Both the position numbers and the translations under genes were made by a program. The notes under the pieces are model-generated. The model was not told the DNA's origin and searched no databases. It saw only the letters and a program-made list of their open reading frames with translations. A stretch of DNA of 44,379 nt from Planctomycetota bacterium (GTDB lineage Bacteria; Planctomycetota; UBA1135; JACQFD01), in assembly GCA_016792805.1 (NCBI GenBank), contig JAEUHX010000019.1, positions 1 through 44,379 on the forward strand, given 5' to 3'. This document shows, piece after piece, positions 1 to 8,507 of the stretch; the stretch's first letter is position 1, and each line of letters begins with the position of its first letter.

Positions 1-22
1 GGGAGGATTCGGGATCGAAATC

Positions 23-99
23 GCGCCCCCATGGGGGCGCAGCGCCTGCTCTCGCAGGCGCCTGCGGCTGCGCCCAACCGAGGAGAGACCTCGGTTGGG
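23..99. repeat. Cluster of three adjacent perfect palindromes/hairpins
   Basis: Three perfect inverted repeats lie end to end. 23-40 is an 18-base palindrome (8-base arms around AT). 42-49 pairs with 54-61 (8 bp, loop TCTC). 73-83 pairs with 89-99 (11 bp, loop AGAGA). In addition 35-42 can pair with 68-75, so an alternative larger fold exists. None is followed by a T-run, so a simple intrinsic terminator is unlikely. The style resembles the palindromes at the far end of the window (43702-44307), which suggests a genome-wide family of palindromic intergenic elements. That link is inferred. Confidence 0.75.
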
Positions 100-586
100 A
101 CCCCGCAGCATTCCAGGCGGCAACTACCCTGACACCGGGGGGCAGTCCCAGATTTTCTTAGTAGTCGTGCTAGCGGGATGTTCGGCTCCGGCAGAGAAGC
201 AACAACCCAGTTCGGAGGCATCAGGCAGTGATCTTAGAGTTCTCTTTCCCGGCGTTAACAGAACTCACGATACCCTGCACTGTTGGTACGTCGAGTCTGA
301 TCCCATTGGAAACTCCGGATACGCGTGCTGGAGCGCTTCACTGGATTGGAGGGAAGCGAGAGGATACGGACTCATACCGACACTCGGCCAGTTTCGCAGC
401 GAGCTTCAAGAAGCAATACTGGGTTCGACTCTTACTCAAGTCACCCTAGTAAGATCAAAGCCGCAAGACGACCGCTGGATGGCGCAAAAGCACCCGGGCT
501 TTAAGTTCAAGCAGATCTCTAAGGACGAAATGGATGAGTTGGCATCCGTTCGAACACAGGCACGCGTTCTGATCGAGGAACGATGA
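95..586 (+). CDS. Small putative lipoprotein, unknown function
   Basis: This is an open frame of 163 codons if counted from a TTG at 95. That start lies inside a perfect hairpin (73-99) and is doubtful. The recognisable part begins with a hydrophobic stretch and a lipobox-like LAGC (about 152-184), then a Ser/Glu/Gln-rich linker and a roughly 130-residue domain with two Cys. The likely product is therefore an exported lipoprotein, but no good ATG/GTG start precedes the signal, so the 5' end may be rearranged or the gene decayed. Its base composition is visibly less GC-rich than the neighbouring genes, compatible with acquired or fast-evolving DNA. I recognise no family. Confidence 0.45.
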   Translation: MGPRSIPGGNYPDTGGQSQIFLVVVLAGCSAPAEKQQPSSEASGSDLRVLFPGVNRTHDTLHCWYVESDPIGNSGYACWSASLDWREARGYGLIPTLGQFRSELQEAILGSTLTQVTLVRSKPQDDRWMAQKHPGFKFKQISKDEMDELASVRTQARVLIEER

Positions 587-771
587 GAGGTTCGGTCGAG
601 ACCAATTCCGACTCCTGTGGGGTGGGACAAAATTGCTTCGTGTAGGACGCTTCAGCGCATGAGGGCGAGCGTCGTCGCCTAACACCTCGCCTCACCCTGG
701 CGAGCCCTCGGGAGCGCGCCGCTCCGCTGAGTCGGGCACCTGGGCACGAGACTCGATGGAGGGAGCCGAGC

Positions 772-2643
772 ATGAATACCCGCGCGCTTCCTCTAGAGAC
801 TTCCTCGTTTCTGTCGCTTCTCGATACACACCGCGTCTTTGACGAGCGGCTCCGGGCGCACCAGGAGGCGCTTCTGGCGCGCGACATCCCCGCCGCGAGG
901 CGTCATTTTCAGGTGCTTGCGGGGGAGCTGCGGCGGCACGCGGAGTTTGAGGAGCGCGAGTGCCTCCCGATCTACGCGCGCGCCGGGAAGGTGCCCGGTG
1001 GGCCGCCGGAGCTCTTCACCGGGGAGCATCGGAAGATCGGGCAATTCCTCGATCGTATTGATGCGATGCTCGCTGCGATCGAGCGCGGTGCGGAGGAGAC
1101 GACGCGCGGCGCGCTCGCGATCCTCGACGAAGAAGCCACTCTCAAGAATCTGCTGAGCCACCACGACTCGCGCGAACGCAACATTTTTTATCCGAAGCTC
1201 GAGGAGGTCACGACGCCCGCCGAGCGCGAGCACGTGCTGCGGATGGCGGAGCGGCTGGAGCTGGCGGAGGAGCCGGAGCCGCCGTTCCGCACGATCATCG
1301 AGCCGTTCCGCATCAAGGTCGTGGAGCCGATCCGGCGAACGACGCGCGCCGAGCGGAGAGCCGCAATGATCGAGGCGGGATACAACCTCTTCGGCGTGCC
1401 GGCAGAAAAAGTAACTATTGACTTTCTCACCGATTCGGGCGTGGCCGCCATGTCGTCGGCGCAGTGGGCCTCCTCCATGCTCGGCGACGAGTCCTATGCG
1501 GGCGCCACGTCGTTCTTCCGATTCCGGGAAGAAGTGAGGTCTTGGACCGGCTACGACCACGTGCTTCCGACACACCAGGGACGCGCCGCCGAGCGCATTC
1601 TGTTTGAATGTCTCGTGAAGCCCGGTCAGGTCGTCCTCTCGAACACACTTTTCGATACGACGCGCGCGAACCTCGAAGCGCTCGGTGGCATCGGAATCGA
1701 CCTGCCGCATCCGCGCTCGGCGTCGCCGCAGGATGAGTATGGTTTCAAGGGCGACATCGACTGCGACGCCTTGGAGCGGGCGCTCACGGAGCATGCGGGG
1801 CGCGTGGCGCTCGTGCTGCTGACGGCGACGTCAAACATGATTGGCGGGCACCCCGTGGCGCTCTCCAACGCGCGGCGCGCACACGAGATCACAAAACGCC
1901 ACGGCATTCCGCTCTATCTCGACGCGGCGCGCATCGCCGAGAACGCCTTCCTCGTGAAGCTACGCGAGGCGAATCAGCACGACCGCTCGGTGCTCGAGAT
2001 CCTGCGCGAGTTCTTCTCGCTGGCCGAAGGCGCAACCTTCAGCGCCAAGAAAGACGCATTTGCACACATCGGAGGCTTCCTCGCGCTGCGCGATACGGGC
2101 GTCGCCGCGAAAGCGGGCTCGCGCCTCGTGCTTACGGAAGGATTCTTGACCTATGGCGGGCTGGCGGGGCGCGACCTCGAAGCCATCGCCGCGGGGCTTC
2201 GTGAGATCACCGACGAGCGATACTTACAATACCGAGTCTCCTCTGTTGCCTATCTCGGGCGCGGGCTCTCCAAAGTGGGCGTCCCCGTCGAGCGCCCGTT
2301 CGGCGGCCACGCGGTCTATGTCGACGCTGGAGCATGGCTCTCGCACCTGAAGCCGGCGGAGCTGCCCGGTCAATCGCTCGTGTGCGCTCTGTATGAAGAG
2401 GGCGGCGTGCGCGCCTGTGAGATCGGCACCGCGATGCGCGGCGCGGGCGGCTCGCACACGCGCGAGCTCGTTCGGCTCGCCATGCCGCGCCGAGTGTATA
2501 CACAAGCGCACGTCGATTATGTGATTGAGACGTTCGAGCGCTTGGCACCCCGAGTGCGCCGGATGCCCGCGATGGAGATCGTCGAGGAGCCGTCGTATTT
2601 GCGGCATTTTACCGCGAAATTCCGGCCCGTTCCGCGCGGCTAG
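772..2643 (+). CDS. Hemerythrin-like domain fused to tryptophanase/tyrosine phenol-lyase family PLP enzyme
   Basis: The protein has 623 residues; ATG at 772 follows a GGAGGG at a good distance. Residues about 10-160 are an all-helical hemerythrin (HHE) domain with candidate iron ligands H20, H56/E60 (HAEFE), H86 and H130-H131/E135. From about 177 (EPFRIKVVEP) to the end it is a full-length beta-eliminating lyase colinear with TnaA and Tpl. The PLP lysine is K427 in SAKKDAF, and the family signatures LLTATSN-like, YGGLAGRD and RHFTAKF are present. At the two positions that separate the enzymes it has D295 (FDTT) and I551 (CEIG), as in tryptophanase, where tyrosine phenol-lyase has Thr and Arg. 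It is therefore predicted to split tryptophan to indole, pyruvate and ammonia in the cytoplasm; activity on Tyr or Cys is possible. The N-terminal iron domain could sense or bind oxygen or nitric oxide. The frame is continuous, so the fusion looks real. It stands alone, without a TnaB-type permease or tnaC-like leader that I can see. Confidence 0.9.
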   Translation: MNTRALPLETSSFLSLLDTHRVFDERLRAHQEALLARDIPAARRHFQVLAGELRRHAEFEERECLPIYARAGKVPGGPPELFTGEHRKIGQFLDRIDAMLAAIERGAEETTRGALAILDEEATLKNLLSHHDSRERNIFYPKLEEVTTPAEREHVLRMAERLELAEEPEPPFRTIIEPFRIKVVEPIRRTTRAERRAAMIEAGYNLFGVPAEKVTIDFLTDSGVAAMSSAQWASSMLGDESYAGATSFFRFREEVRSWTGYDHVLPTHQGRAAERILFECLVKPGQVVLSNTLFDTTRANLEALGGIGIDLPHPRSASPQDEYGFKGDIDCDALERALTEHAGRVALVLLTATSNMIGGHPVALSNARRAHEITKRHGIPLYLDAARIAENAFLVKLREANQHDRSVLEILREFFSLAEGATFSAKKDAFAHIGGFLALRDTGVAAKAGSRLVLTEGFLTYGGLAGRDLEAIAAGLREITDERYLQYRVSSVAYLGRGLSKVGVPVERPFGGHAVYVDAGAWLSHLKPAELPGQSLVCALYEEGGVRACEIGTAMRGAGGSHTRELVRLAMPRRVYTQAHVDYVIETFERLAPRVRRMPAMEIVEEPSYLRHFTAKFRPVPRG

Positions 2644-2672
2644 CGCGCGGGACTCACACAGATCGGGCTCCG

Positions 2673-3989
2673 TCAGATCAGCTTCTCGGTGCCGTCGCCG
2701 AAGGACGGCACCGGGGCGCCCATCCATTCCGCTAAGCTCACGTAAAGATTACAGAGCGGCGTCGGGTTGGGATACCGCAGCAGCTTGCCGGGCGCGTGGG
2801 CGCCGCCTGCGCGTCCACAAAGCAGCACAGGGAGATCGTTGGGGTCGTGGGCGTTGCCGTCGCGCATCCCGGAAGCAAACACAACGGCGGAGTGGTCGAG
2901 CAGCGTTCCTTCGCCCTCGCGAACGTTCCGGAGCCGCTCGAGGAATGTCGCGAGCTGCTCCACGTGCCATTGTTGAATCTTCTGATATTGTTGCTTCTTC
3001 TCTTCTTTGTTTTCGTGGTGCGACAGCTCGTGGTGGCCGCCCTGAACCCCCGGCAAGAAGGAGAAATCCCGTCCGGAGACCGAGTTCCCAAACATGAAGC
3101 TCGCGACGCGCGTGCTGTCGGTCTCGAAGGCGAGCGCCAGAATCTCCAGCATCAAGCGGCAGTGCTCCGCGAAGTCTTTCGGAACGCCCTCCGTCGGCCG
3201 CGCCGAGCGCCCCACCGATTCTTGAGCTTCCGGCGAAAGCTGCCCGCACCGCTCGATCCGCAGCTCGAGAGCGCGCACTGAATCATAATATTCCTCGAGC
3301 TTGCGCCGGTCTTGGGCGCCGACGGCGCCGCGCAAGCGGCGCGCATCCTCGAGCACCGCGTCGAGCACGCCCGCATCGGCGCCCTCGCGCCGTCCTCGAA
3401 ATGTACGAAACAGCCGGTCGAAGGCGAGCCGCGGCACAATTTCCTTCGCGACCGGCTGCGTCGCCGAGCGCCATGAAATGTGGGCTCCGTAGACCGTGCT
3501 GTATCCCATGTCCTCCATCACCCAGACCGGCTCCGTGCCGAGCTCGAGCGACGGGAGCGGAGTGGCGCGGCCCGCCGTGGCCGCCAGGTGCTGGTCGAAC
3601 GAGATGCCATTCTCGAGGTCGCGCCCGCCGGTGCGCTTTACCACGGCGCCGGTCATGAGCGCCGCGTCTTTTGCGTAATGTCCGTCGCCGCCAAGGCTGT
3701 TTTTGTTGCGCAGCCCCGTCAGCACTGAGAATTCACTTTTGAGCTTCTCGAGAGGCCGCAGCGTCGGCGAAAGCTCATAATTCGGTCCGGGCCCTGCCGG
3801 ATCCCAGCTCGAGGCCAGCACGCCGTTCGACATGAAGAGCAGCGCAAAGCGCGTCGGCGGCTTGTCGGGCGCGCCGAGCGCCTTCGCCAGCGATTCGAGC
3901 CACGGTAGTGCGACGGCGGCGCCGCCGCCCCGCAGCAGCGCACGCCGCGAGACGGTAGCCGACACGCACGAGGGCAGAGAGGTGGCCAT
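2673..3989 (-). CDS. DUF1552 family exported protein
   Basis: The 438-residue protein starts with a twin-arginine-like signal (SRRALLRGG, R15-R16, then a hydrophobic Ala/Leu segment). The body matches the DUF1552 family: an LLFMSNG-type block after the signal, LTGLRNKN, a GHH region (GVQGGHHELSHH) and a C-terminal ending with FGDGTEKLI. In planctomycetes, Verrucomicrobia, Acidobacteria and myxobacteria this family is almost always encoded beside the DUF1587/1592 cytochrome-like protein, as here (164 nt upstream on the same strand). The molecular function is unknown; a secreted partner of a c-type cytochrome system is inferred. It converges on the hemerythrin-lyase gene with a 29-nt gap and no obvious terminator. 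Confidence 0.92.
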   Translation of the reverse strand: MATSLPSCVSATVSRRALLRGGGAAVALPWLESLAKALGAPDKPPTRFALLFMSNGVLASSWDPAGPGPNYELSPTLRPLEKLKSEFSVLTGLRNKNSLGGDGHYAKDAALMTGAVVKRTGGRDLENGISFDQHLAATAGRATPLPSLELGTEPVWVMEDMGYSTVYGAHISWRSATQPVAKEIVPRLAFDRLFRTFRGRREGADAGVLDAVLEDARRLRGAVGAQDRRKLEEYYDSVRALELRIERCGQLSPEAQESVGRSARPTEGVPKDFAEHCRLMLEILALAFETDSTRVASFMFGNSVSGRDFSFLPGVQGGHHELSHHENKEEKKQQYQKIQQWHVEQLATFLERLRNVREGEGTLLDHSAVVFASGMRDGNAHDPNDLPVLLCGRAGGAHAPGKLLRYPNPTPLCNLYVSLAEWMGAPVPSFGDGTEKLI

Positions 3990-4153
3990 ACGCGAGCACG
4001 TCCTTCATACCCTCCCGTCGCCCGCTACGCGAGGCATCCGCGCTCGCGTCGTCGAGCCGCCTCGGAATGTCGCTAGGAACATGCCTGAGGCGTCTCTCCT
4101 TGCGCGCGCGGCGCCTCGCCTCTCGGGCTCGGTCCGGGTCCTCGAACCTGCTC

Positions 4154-6028
4154 TTAGGTGGAGCCTCGACGGCGGAAAGGATCGCACAAAACGACGCCGA
4201 GCACGAGCGCCGACATGCGGTAGCCCGACGCGGCGACCTCGCGCACGATGCCGTCGAGGACGGGGGCATCTGCGGCGTCAATGGGCCGCCCCACCGCATA
4301 GGTAAACATCCGCTCCGCCATCGATCTCACAAAAACCTCTTTGCGAGCGAGCAGCGCATCCTTGAGATCCACGGGCCCATCGACGGCCACGCCGTCGGCG
4401 AGCGTCGCCCGCGCATCGATCGGCTTGCCGAGGAATTGATCTCTCCACGCCCCGATGCCGTCGTACGGCTCAAGCGCAAACCCCGGGGGATCGATGCGCG
4501 CGTGGCACGACGCGCAGGCCGGATTCTTGCGGTGCTCCTCGAGCCGCTCGCGCGGAGTGAGCTTGTCGGGCTGGTGGTCGTCCTTGGGGAGCGCCGGCAC
4601 GCCGGGAGGCGGCGGCCCCGGCGGCTCGCCGAGGATCTGATCTAACACATAGCGGCCGCGAAGCACTGGGCTCGTCCGCAGCGGATACGAAGTAACCGTT
4701 AGCACGGCGCCCATGCCGAGCACCCCGCCGCGCCGGCGATCCGGTAGATCCACCTTGCGCATCTCCGCGCCTTTCACACCGGCGATGCCGTAGTGCGCCG
4801 CAAGTGCTTCATTGAGATAGGTGTACTTCGAATCCAATAATTCAAGGATCGACCGATCCTCGCGGATCAGCCCCTCGAAGAAGCAGCGCGCCTCGTCGTT
4901 CATCGCGTGTCGCAGCCGCCAATCGAAGGAAGGAAATCGTCGGAAGTCGACGGCCACGCTCAAGATTTCGCGGAAGCGAAGCCACTGTCCCGCGAACTCC
5001 GTAGAGAGCGCCTGCGACCGCGGGCTCGCCAGCATGCGCCGCACCTGCGCGCGGAGCTCCGCCTCCCCGGAGAGCGCCCCCGTGCGCGCGGAGTGCCACA
5101 ATTCTTCGTCGGGGGTGGTGGACCACAGAAAATAGGACAGCCGCGACGCCAGCTCGAAGTCGCCGAGAGGACGCTCGCCGCTGCGGCGCGGTCCCGGGCG
5201 GTCGTGCTCCCAGCGAAACAAAAAGTGCGGAGACAACAATACGCTTCGGAGCGCCGCGTGGAGCGCTTCGTCCTTCGATCTTCCGCGCTCCAGCTCCGCG
5301 TTGACGATCTGTAGCCTCGACTCCAGCTCGCCCTCCTCCAGCGGCCGACGGAAGGTGCGCTCCAGGATGTATCGCAGCACGCGCTCCGCGTCGACCGGCT
5401 CGGCCGGGGAGCCCGCGGCTTCGAGCAGTTGCCGGCGCAGCGTCGCATCCCCAAAAAGCCGGTCGGCGATCTCCCCGGCCGCATCCCAGTATTTTTCCAA
5501 CAAAAGCGGCGACGCCGTGAGGCCGTCGCCCAAGCTGTCGAACCCGTAGGTGGGCGGGTCGGCCGGCAGCCTCGCTTCCGCGTCGTACACAACGCCGAAA
5601 AGGTCACGAATCGTATTCTTAAACTCCGTGCGATTGAGGCGGCGAACCGTAACTTTCGCCGTATCGCCTACAGGCCCGCCTCGCAGGAGCTCGCCCTCGA
5701 GCGCCGCGATCATCGTCGCCCGCTGCTCGGCGCTCGGCTGAGGCGCGCGCTTCGGAGGCATCTTCTCCGCGCGCAGCTGCGCCAGCGCTCGGCTCCACGT
5801 TGCGCGATCGCGCGCTACGTCGGCGGCGTCGCGAACCCCCGCCAAGGTCACGCCGCCGTTCGTCTTCTCGAGGCCGTGGCAGCGCGCGCAATGCTCCGCC
5901 ACGGCCGGCGCCAGCTCCGTCGCGACCCGATCGACCGTCGAGCTCGGCCGCGGCTCGATCGTCGCGAGCGAAGCCGCGAGGCCGACCGCCAGCCCGATCA
6001 GCGCCGCGCTTCGAGCGAGAAATCGCAT
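4154..6028 (-). CDS. DUF1587/DUF1595/DUF1592/DUF1588/DUF1585 cytochrome c-like protein
   Basis: I place the start at the ATG at 6028, giving 624 residues; the frame is open further upstream, but the extension is low-complexity and precedes the signal peptide. The N-terminus has a signal or anchor segment (residues 5-24). A haem-c motif CARCH follows at C47-C50-H51 with the planctomycete-type cytochrome c surroundings. Then come, in order, DUF1587 (RLNRTEFKNTIRDLFG), DUF1595, DUF1592, DUF1588 with a second CxxCH (C505-C508-H509, followed by ARIDPPGF) and DUF1585 at the C-terminus. It is probably a periplasmic or membrane-anchored dihaem protein. Substrate and redox partner are unknown. It is likely co-transcribed with the downstream DUF1552 gene. 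Confidence 0.92.
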   Translation of the reverse strand: MRFLARSAALIGLAVGLAASLATIEPRPSSTVDRVATELAPAVAEHCARCHGLEKTNGGVTLAGVRDAADVARDRATWSRALAQLRAEKMPPKRAPQPSAEQRATMIAALEGELLRGGPVGDTAKVTVRRLNRTEFKNTIRDLFGVVYDAEARLPADPPTYGFDSLGDGLTASPLLLEKYWDAAGEIADRLFGDATLRRQLLEAAGSPAEPVDAERVLRYILERTFRRPLEEGELESRLQIVNAELERGRSKDEALHAALRSVLLSPHFLFRWEHDRPGPRRSGERPLGDFELASRLSYFLWSTTPDEELWHSARTGALSGEAELRAQVRRMLASPRSQALSTEFAGQWLRFREILSVAVDFRRFPSFDWRLRHAMNDEARCFFEGLIREDRSILELLDSKYTYLNEALAAHYGIAGVKGAEMRKVDLPDRRRGGVLGMGAVLTVTSYPLRTSPVLRGRYVLDQILGEPPGPPPPGVPALPKDDHQPDKLTPRERLEEHRKNPACASCHARIDPPGFALEPYDGIGAWRDQFLGKPIDARATLADGVAVDGPVDLKDALLARKEVFVRSMAERMFTYAVGRPIDAADAPVLDGIVREVAASGYRMSALVLGVVLCDPFRRRGST

Positions 6029-6145
6029 CGAGCTTTGCGACGTCGTAGTCAGCGGTGCCACGGCCCGATTGTGCCCCGCGGGGCGCGCCGCCGCAGCCCT
6101 CCCTTGCCTCGTGTCACCCGTCCGGCCCACAGTGTGCGGCTTCCT

Positions 6146-7339
6146 ATGCGCATCGCGATCGACGCATCTCCCCTCCTCGATGCGGCCCCGACCGGAGTCG
6201 GCCGCGTGGTCCGTGAGGTGATCCACGAGCTGGCTCGCCGCGAGCTCCCCCACGAGATCTACGCCGTGGCGCCCGACTACCCGGCACGCCTCGACCTCCC
6301 GCGCGACGCGAAGACCACCATTCGCTCCGTGGCGCTCGACACAGCGGGGCGCCGTTGGCGCGGCCGGCCGGCCGAGGAATTTGTGAAGGACAAGGGCATC
6401 CAGGTCTTCTGGTCGACGGTGTCGGCGTTCCCGCGCGGCGCCGCCTGCTCGACGGTGGTCACGGTCCATGAGTGCCCTTGGGAGACGCCGGGTGCTGCGG
6501 GCGACGAAGGAACGGGCTTCAATCATCGCCTCTGGGCGACGCTCGACGCGTGGTTCGCAACGCGCGTCGTCTGCCCGTCGCAGTCGACGGCCGACGCATT
6601 CTTGAACTCCCATCTGCGAAAGAGCTTCAAAAGTAAGGTTGTCGTCGTGCCGTGGGGCCTGAGCCTGGCGTTCCAGAGCAAGCGCGACCCAAGCGACAAG
6701 GGGCCGACGGTTCTCGAGAAGTTCAAAATTCGCCCCGACTACCCGGGATTCTTGATCGTGGCCGCGTCGCGGCGCGTGAAAAATTTCGATGCGGCGCTGC
6801 GCGCCTTCAAAATCGTGCGCGATCGTTACAAGATCGATTGCCGGCTATGGATGGCCGGCCCGACGGGCGAGGAGCAGATGCGCGCGCTCGGCTACGCCGA
6901 CGGCCTCGGGCTTCGTCAATATGTGACTGGCCTCGGCTTCATGCCCGACGCCGATCTTGCGGATTTGTATCGTCACTCGCGCGCGACGCTCGTGCTGTCG
7001 CGCTCGGAAGGCTTCGGCTTCCCCGTGATCGAGTCGATGGCGTGCGGCACGCCGGTGATTCACAGCGGAATGGGCTCGCTGGCGGAAGTGGCGGGCGACG
7101 CCGGCATCCGCGTGCCGCTCGACGACGAGGAGACGATCGCGGAGACGATGGTACAGATCCACACCGACGAGGCGCGCCGAACCGCGCTCGCCGAGAAGGG
7201 ATTTGTGCAGGCGGCGAAATACCGCTGGGCAGCGACGACCGACAAGCTTCTACAGATCTTCGAAGAAGTGAGCGGCGACCTCGGCGGCGATGGACATGGT
7301 GTCCATGGAGCTGCGCACGCACCCGGCGCCCACCACTAG
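6146..7339 (+). CDS. Glycosyltransferase, GT4-like (GT-B fold)
   Basis: The product has 397 residues from the ATG at 6146; the frame is open upstream, but MRIAIDASPLL is the usual GT4 N-terminus. It has a GT-B architecture: an N-terminal Rossmann-like half with TGVGRVVREV, and a C-terminal Glycos_transf_1 domain with LSRSEGFGFPVIES (the E-x7-E motif that positions the sugar nucleotide) and GTPVIHSGMGSLAEV. It transfers a sugar from an activated donor to a glycan or lipid acceptor at the cytoplasmic side of the membrane; donor and acceptor cannot be read from sequence. The last 50 nt overlap the next glycosyltransferase gene, implying coupled expression. The His/Gly-rich tail (about 15 residues) lies inside that overlap. 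Transcription diverges from the cytochrome-like gene across 117 nt. Confidence 0.93.
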   Translation: MRIAIDASPLLDAAPTGVGRVVREVIHELARRELPHEIYAVAPDYPARLDLPRDAKTTIRSVALDTAGRRWRGRPAEEFVKDKGIQVFWSTVSAFPRGAACSTVVTVHECPWETPGAAGDEGTGFNHRLWATLDAWFATRVVCPSQSTADAFLNSHLRKSFKSKVVVVPWGLSLAFQSKRDPSDKGPTVLEKFKIRPDYPGFLIVAASRRVKNFDAALRAFKIVRDRYKIDCRLWMAGPTGEEQMRALGYADGLGLRQYVTGLGFMPDADLADLYRHSRATLVLSRSEGFGFPVIESMACGTPVIHSGMGSLAEVAGDAGIRVPLDDEETIAETMVQIHTDEARRTALAEKGFVQAAKYRWAATTDKLLQIFEEVSGDLGGDGHGVHGAAHAPGAHH

Positions 7340-8483
7340 AGACCCTCGGCGCGTGGTCGACCGACCGCTTCGCGTCGTCTGGAATGCCGTTCTGTATGAC
7401 GGCCGCGCCAGTGGCGCGAATCGCCGGTTGACACAAATCTTGAGGGCGCTCACGGCGCTCCCCGAGGGCGGCGGAGTCGAGTGGATTCTTGCGCTTCGCC
7501 CACAGGTGGAGCCGCCGGTGGTTTCGCCGCGCGTGCGCGTGGCGCGCGTGCGCGTGCCGCGCACTCCTGCGGCGCTGCGGGCGATGCGCGAAGGTGCGGA
7601 GCTTCGGCGCGTGCTCCGCGAAGCGCGAGCCGATGTGTGGATTCACGAATCGTTCCCGCTTCCGCGCACGGCGGAGGTTCCCGCCGTCCTTACAGTTCAC
7701 GATCTTCGCGATCTCGACCGCGCGGGGAGCGGCTCGGGCTGGGTCCGGCGCACCGTTGCGCCCGCCATCATTCGCGAGTCGCTCCGCCGCGCGTCGCGCA
7801 TCGTGGCGGTATCGCAGACGACGCGGGGCGCCATCGAGGCCGCGGAGCCGACGGTGGCGCACCGAATCGCCGTCATCCCGAACGCGGCTGACCATGGGAA
7901 GCCCTTGCCGCGCAGCAAGCCGTCGGAGCGCGCGCGGCTGCTCTTCGTCGGGCACCTCGAGCCGCGCAAAGGGGCCGACCTGCTCCCCGAGGTCTGCTTC
8001 CCCGACGCGAGAGCGGCGGCGCGCACGCTGACCATCGTGGGGCGCGGCCCGCTCGAGCGGCGCCTGCGCACCGCCTTCGCAGCGCGGATCGCCCAGGGGT
8101 CGGTGAGGTTTCTTCAAGATCTTTCGGACGAAGAGCTTGCGGCGGAGTACGCCGCGGCCGACGTGGTGCTTGTGCCGTCACGCGCCGAAGGGTTCGGCAT
8201 CCCGGCTCTCGAGGCCCTCGCTGCAGGTGCCCCGGTGCTGGCTTCCAGGATTCCGGCCCTTGAGGAGGCCTGCGGCGCCGCCGCCCGCTATGTGGCCGGC
8301 TTCGAGCCAGAGGCTTGGCGCACCGCCCTCGACGCGCTCCTGGGCGAGCCCGCCGCCTTGGCTCGGATGTGTGTGGAAGGACAAATCTGGGCAGCCCGGT
8401 TTGCGTGGCGAACATCGGCGGTTAGCCTTTTGCGTGTGCTCCGAGGCGCTGCCGAGGAGCGTTCCAACAGATCCGCACAATAG
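7290..8483 (+). CDS. Glycosyltransferase, GT4-like
   Basis: The gene encodes 397 residues and overlaps the preceding glycosyltransferase by 50 nt in another frame; ATG codons at 7290, 7296 and 7305 are all possible starts. The N-terminal half begins LRVVWNAVLYDGRASGANR; the C-terminal GT-B half has LLFVGHLEPRKG (donor-site start) and SRAEGFGIPALEAL with the E-x7-E motif, then GAPVLASRIPALEE. The pair of GT4 enzymes probably adds successive sugars to one surface glycan. No polymerase, flippase or sugar-nucleotide gene adjoins them, although a nucleotidyltransferase and a third GT4 gene occur 18 kb away. Confidence 0.92.
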   Translation: MDMVSMELRTHPAPTTRDPRRVVDRPLRVVWNAVLYDGRASGANRRLTQILRALTALPEGGGVEWILALRPQVEPPVVSPRVRVARVRVPRTPAALRAMREGAELRRVLREARADVWIHESFPLPRTAEVPAVLTVHDLRDLDRAGSGSGWVRRTVAPAIIRESLRRASRIVAVSQTTRGAIEAAEPTVAHRIAVIPNAADHGKPLPRSKPSERARLLFVGHLEPRKGADLLPEVCFPDARAAARTLTIVGRGPLERRLRTAFAARIAQGSVRFLQDLSDEELAAEYAAADVVLVPSRAEGFGIPALEALAAGAPVLASRIPALEEACGAAARYVAGFEPEAWRTALDALLGEPAALARMCVEGQIWAARFAWRTSAVSLLRVLRGAAEERSNRSAQ

Positions 8484-8507
8484 GCCGCGGCGCAGCACGG
8501 GCTGCAG

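Noticed and set aside
772..2643. The hemerythrin-lyase fusion as a lost stop codon between two genes
   Set aside because: No start codon with a ribosome site lies near residue 175, and the linker is short and in frame, so a designed fusion is more likely; only homologues can settle it.
5429..6145. N-terminal extension of the glycosyltransferase frame
   Set aside because: It is Arg-rich low complexity, overlaps the cytochrome-like gene in antisense, and the canonical GT4 N-terminus starts at 6146.
4154..6613. Longer version of the cytochrome-like protein (start near 6613)
   Set aside because: The extra 195 residues lie before the signal peptide, are Arg-rich and overlap the well-supported glycosyltransferase at 6146-7339.
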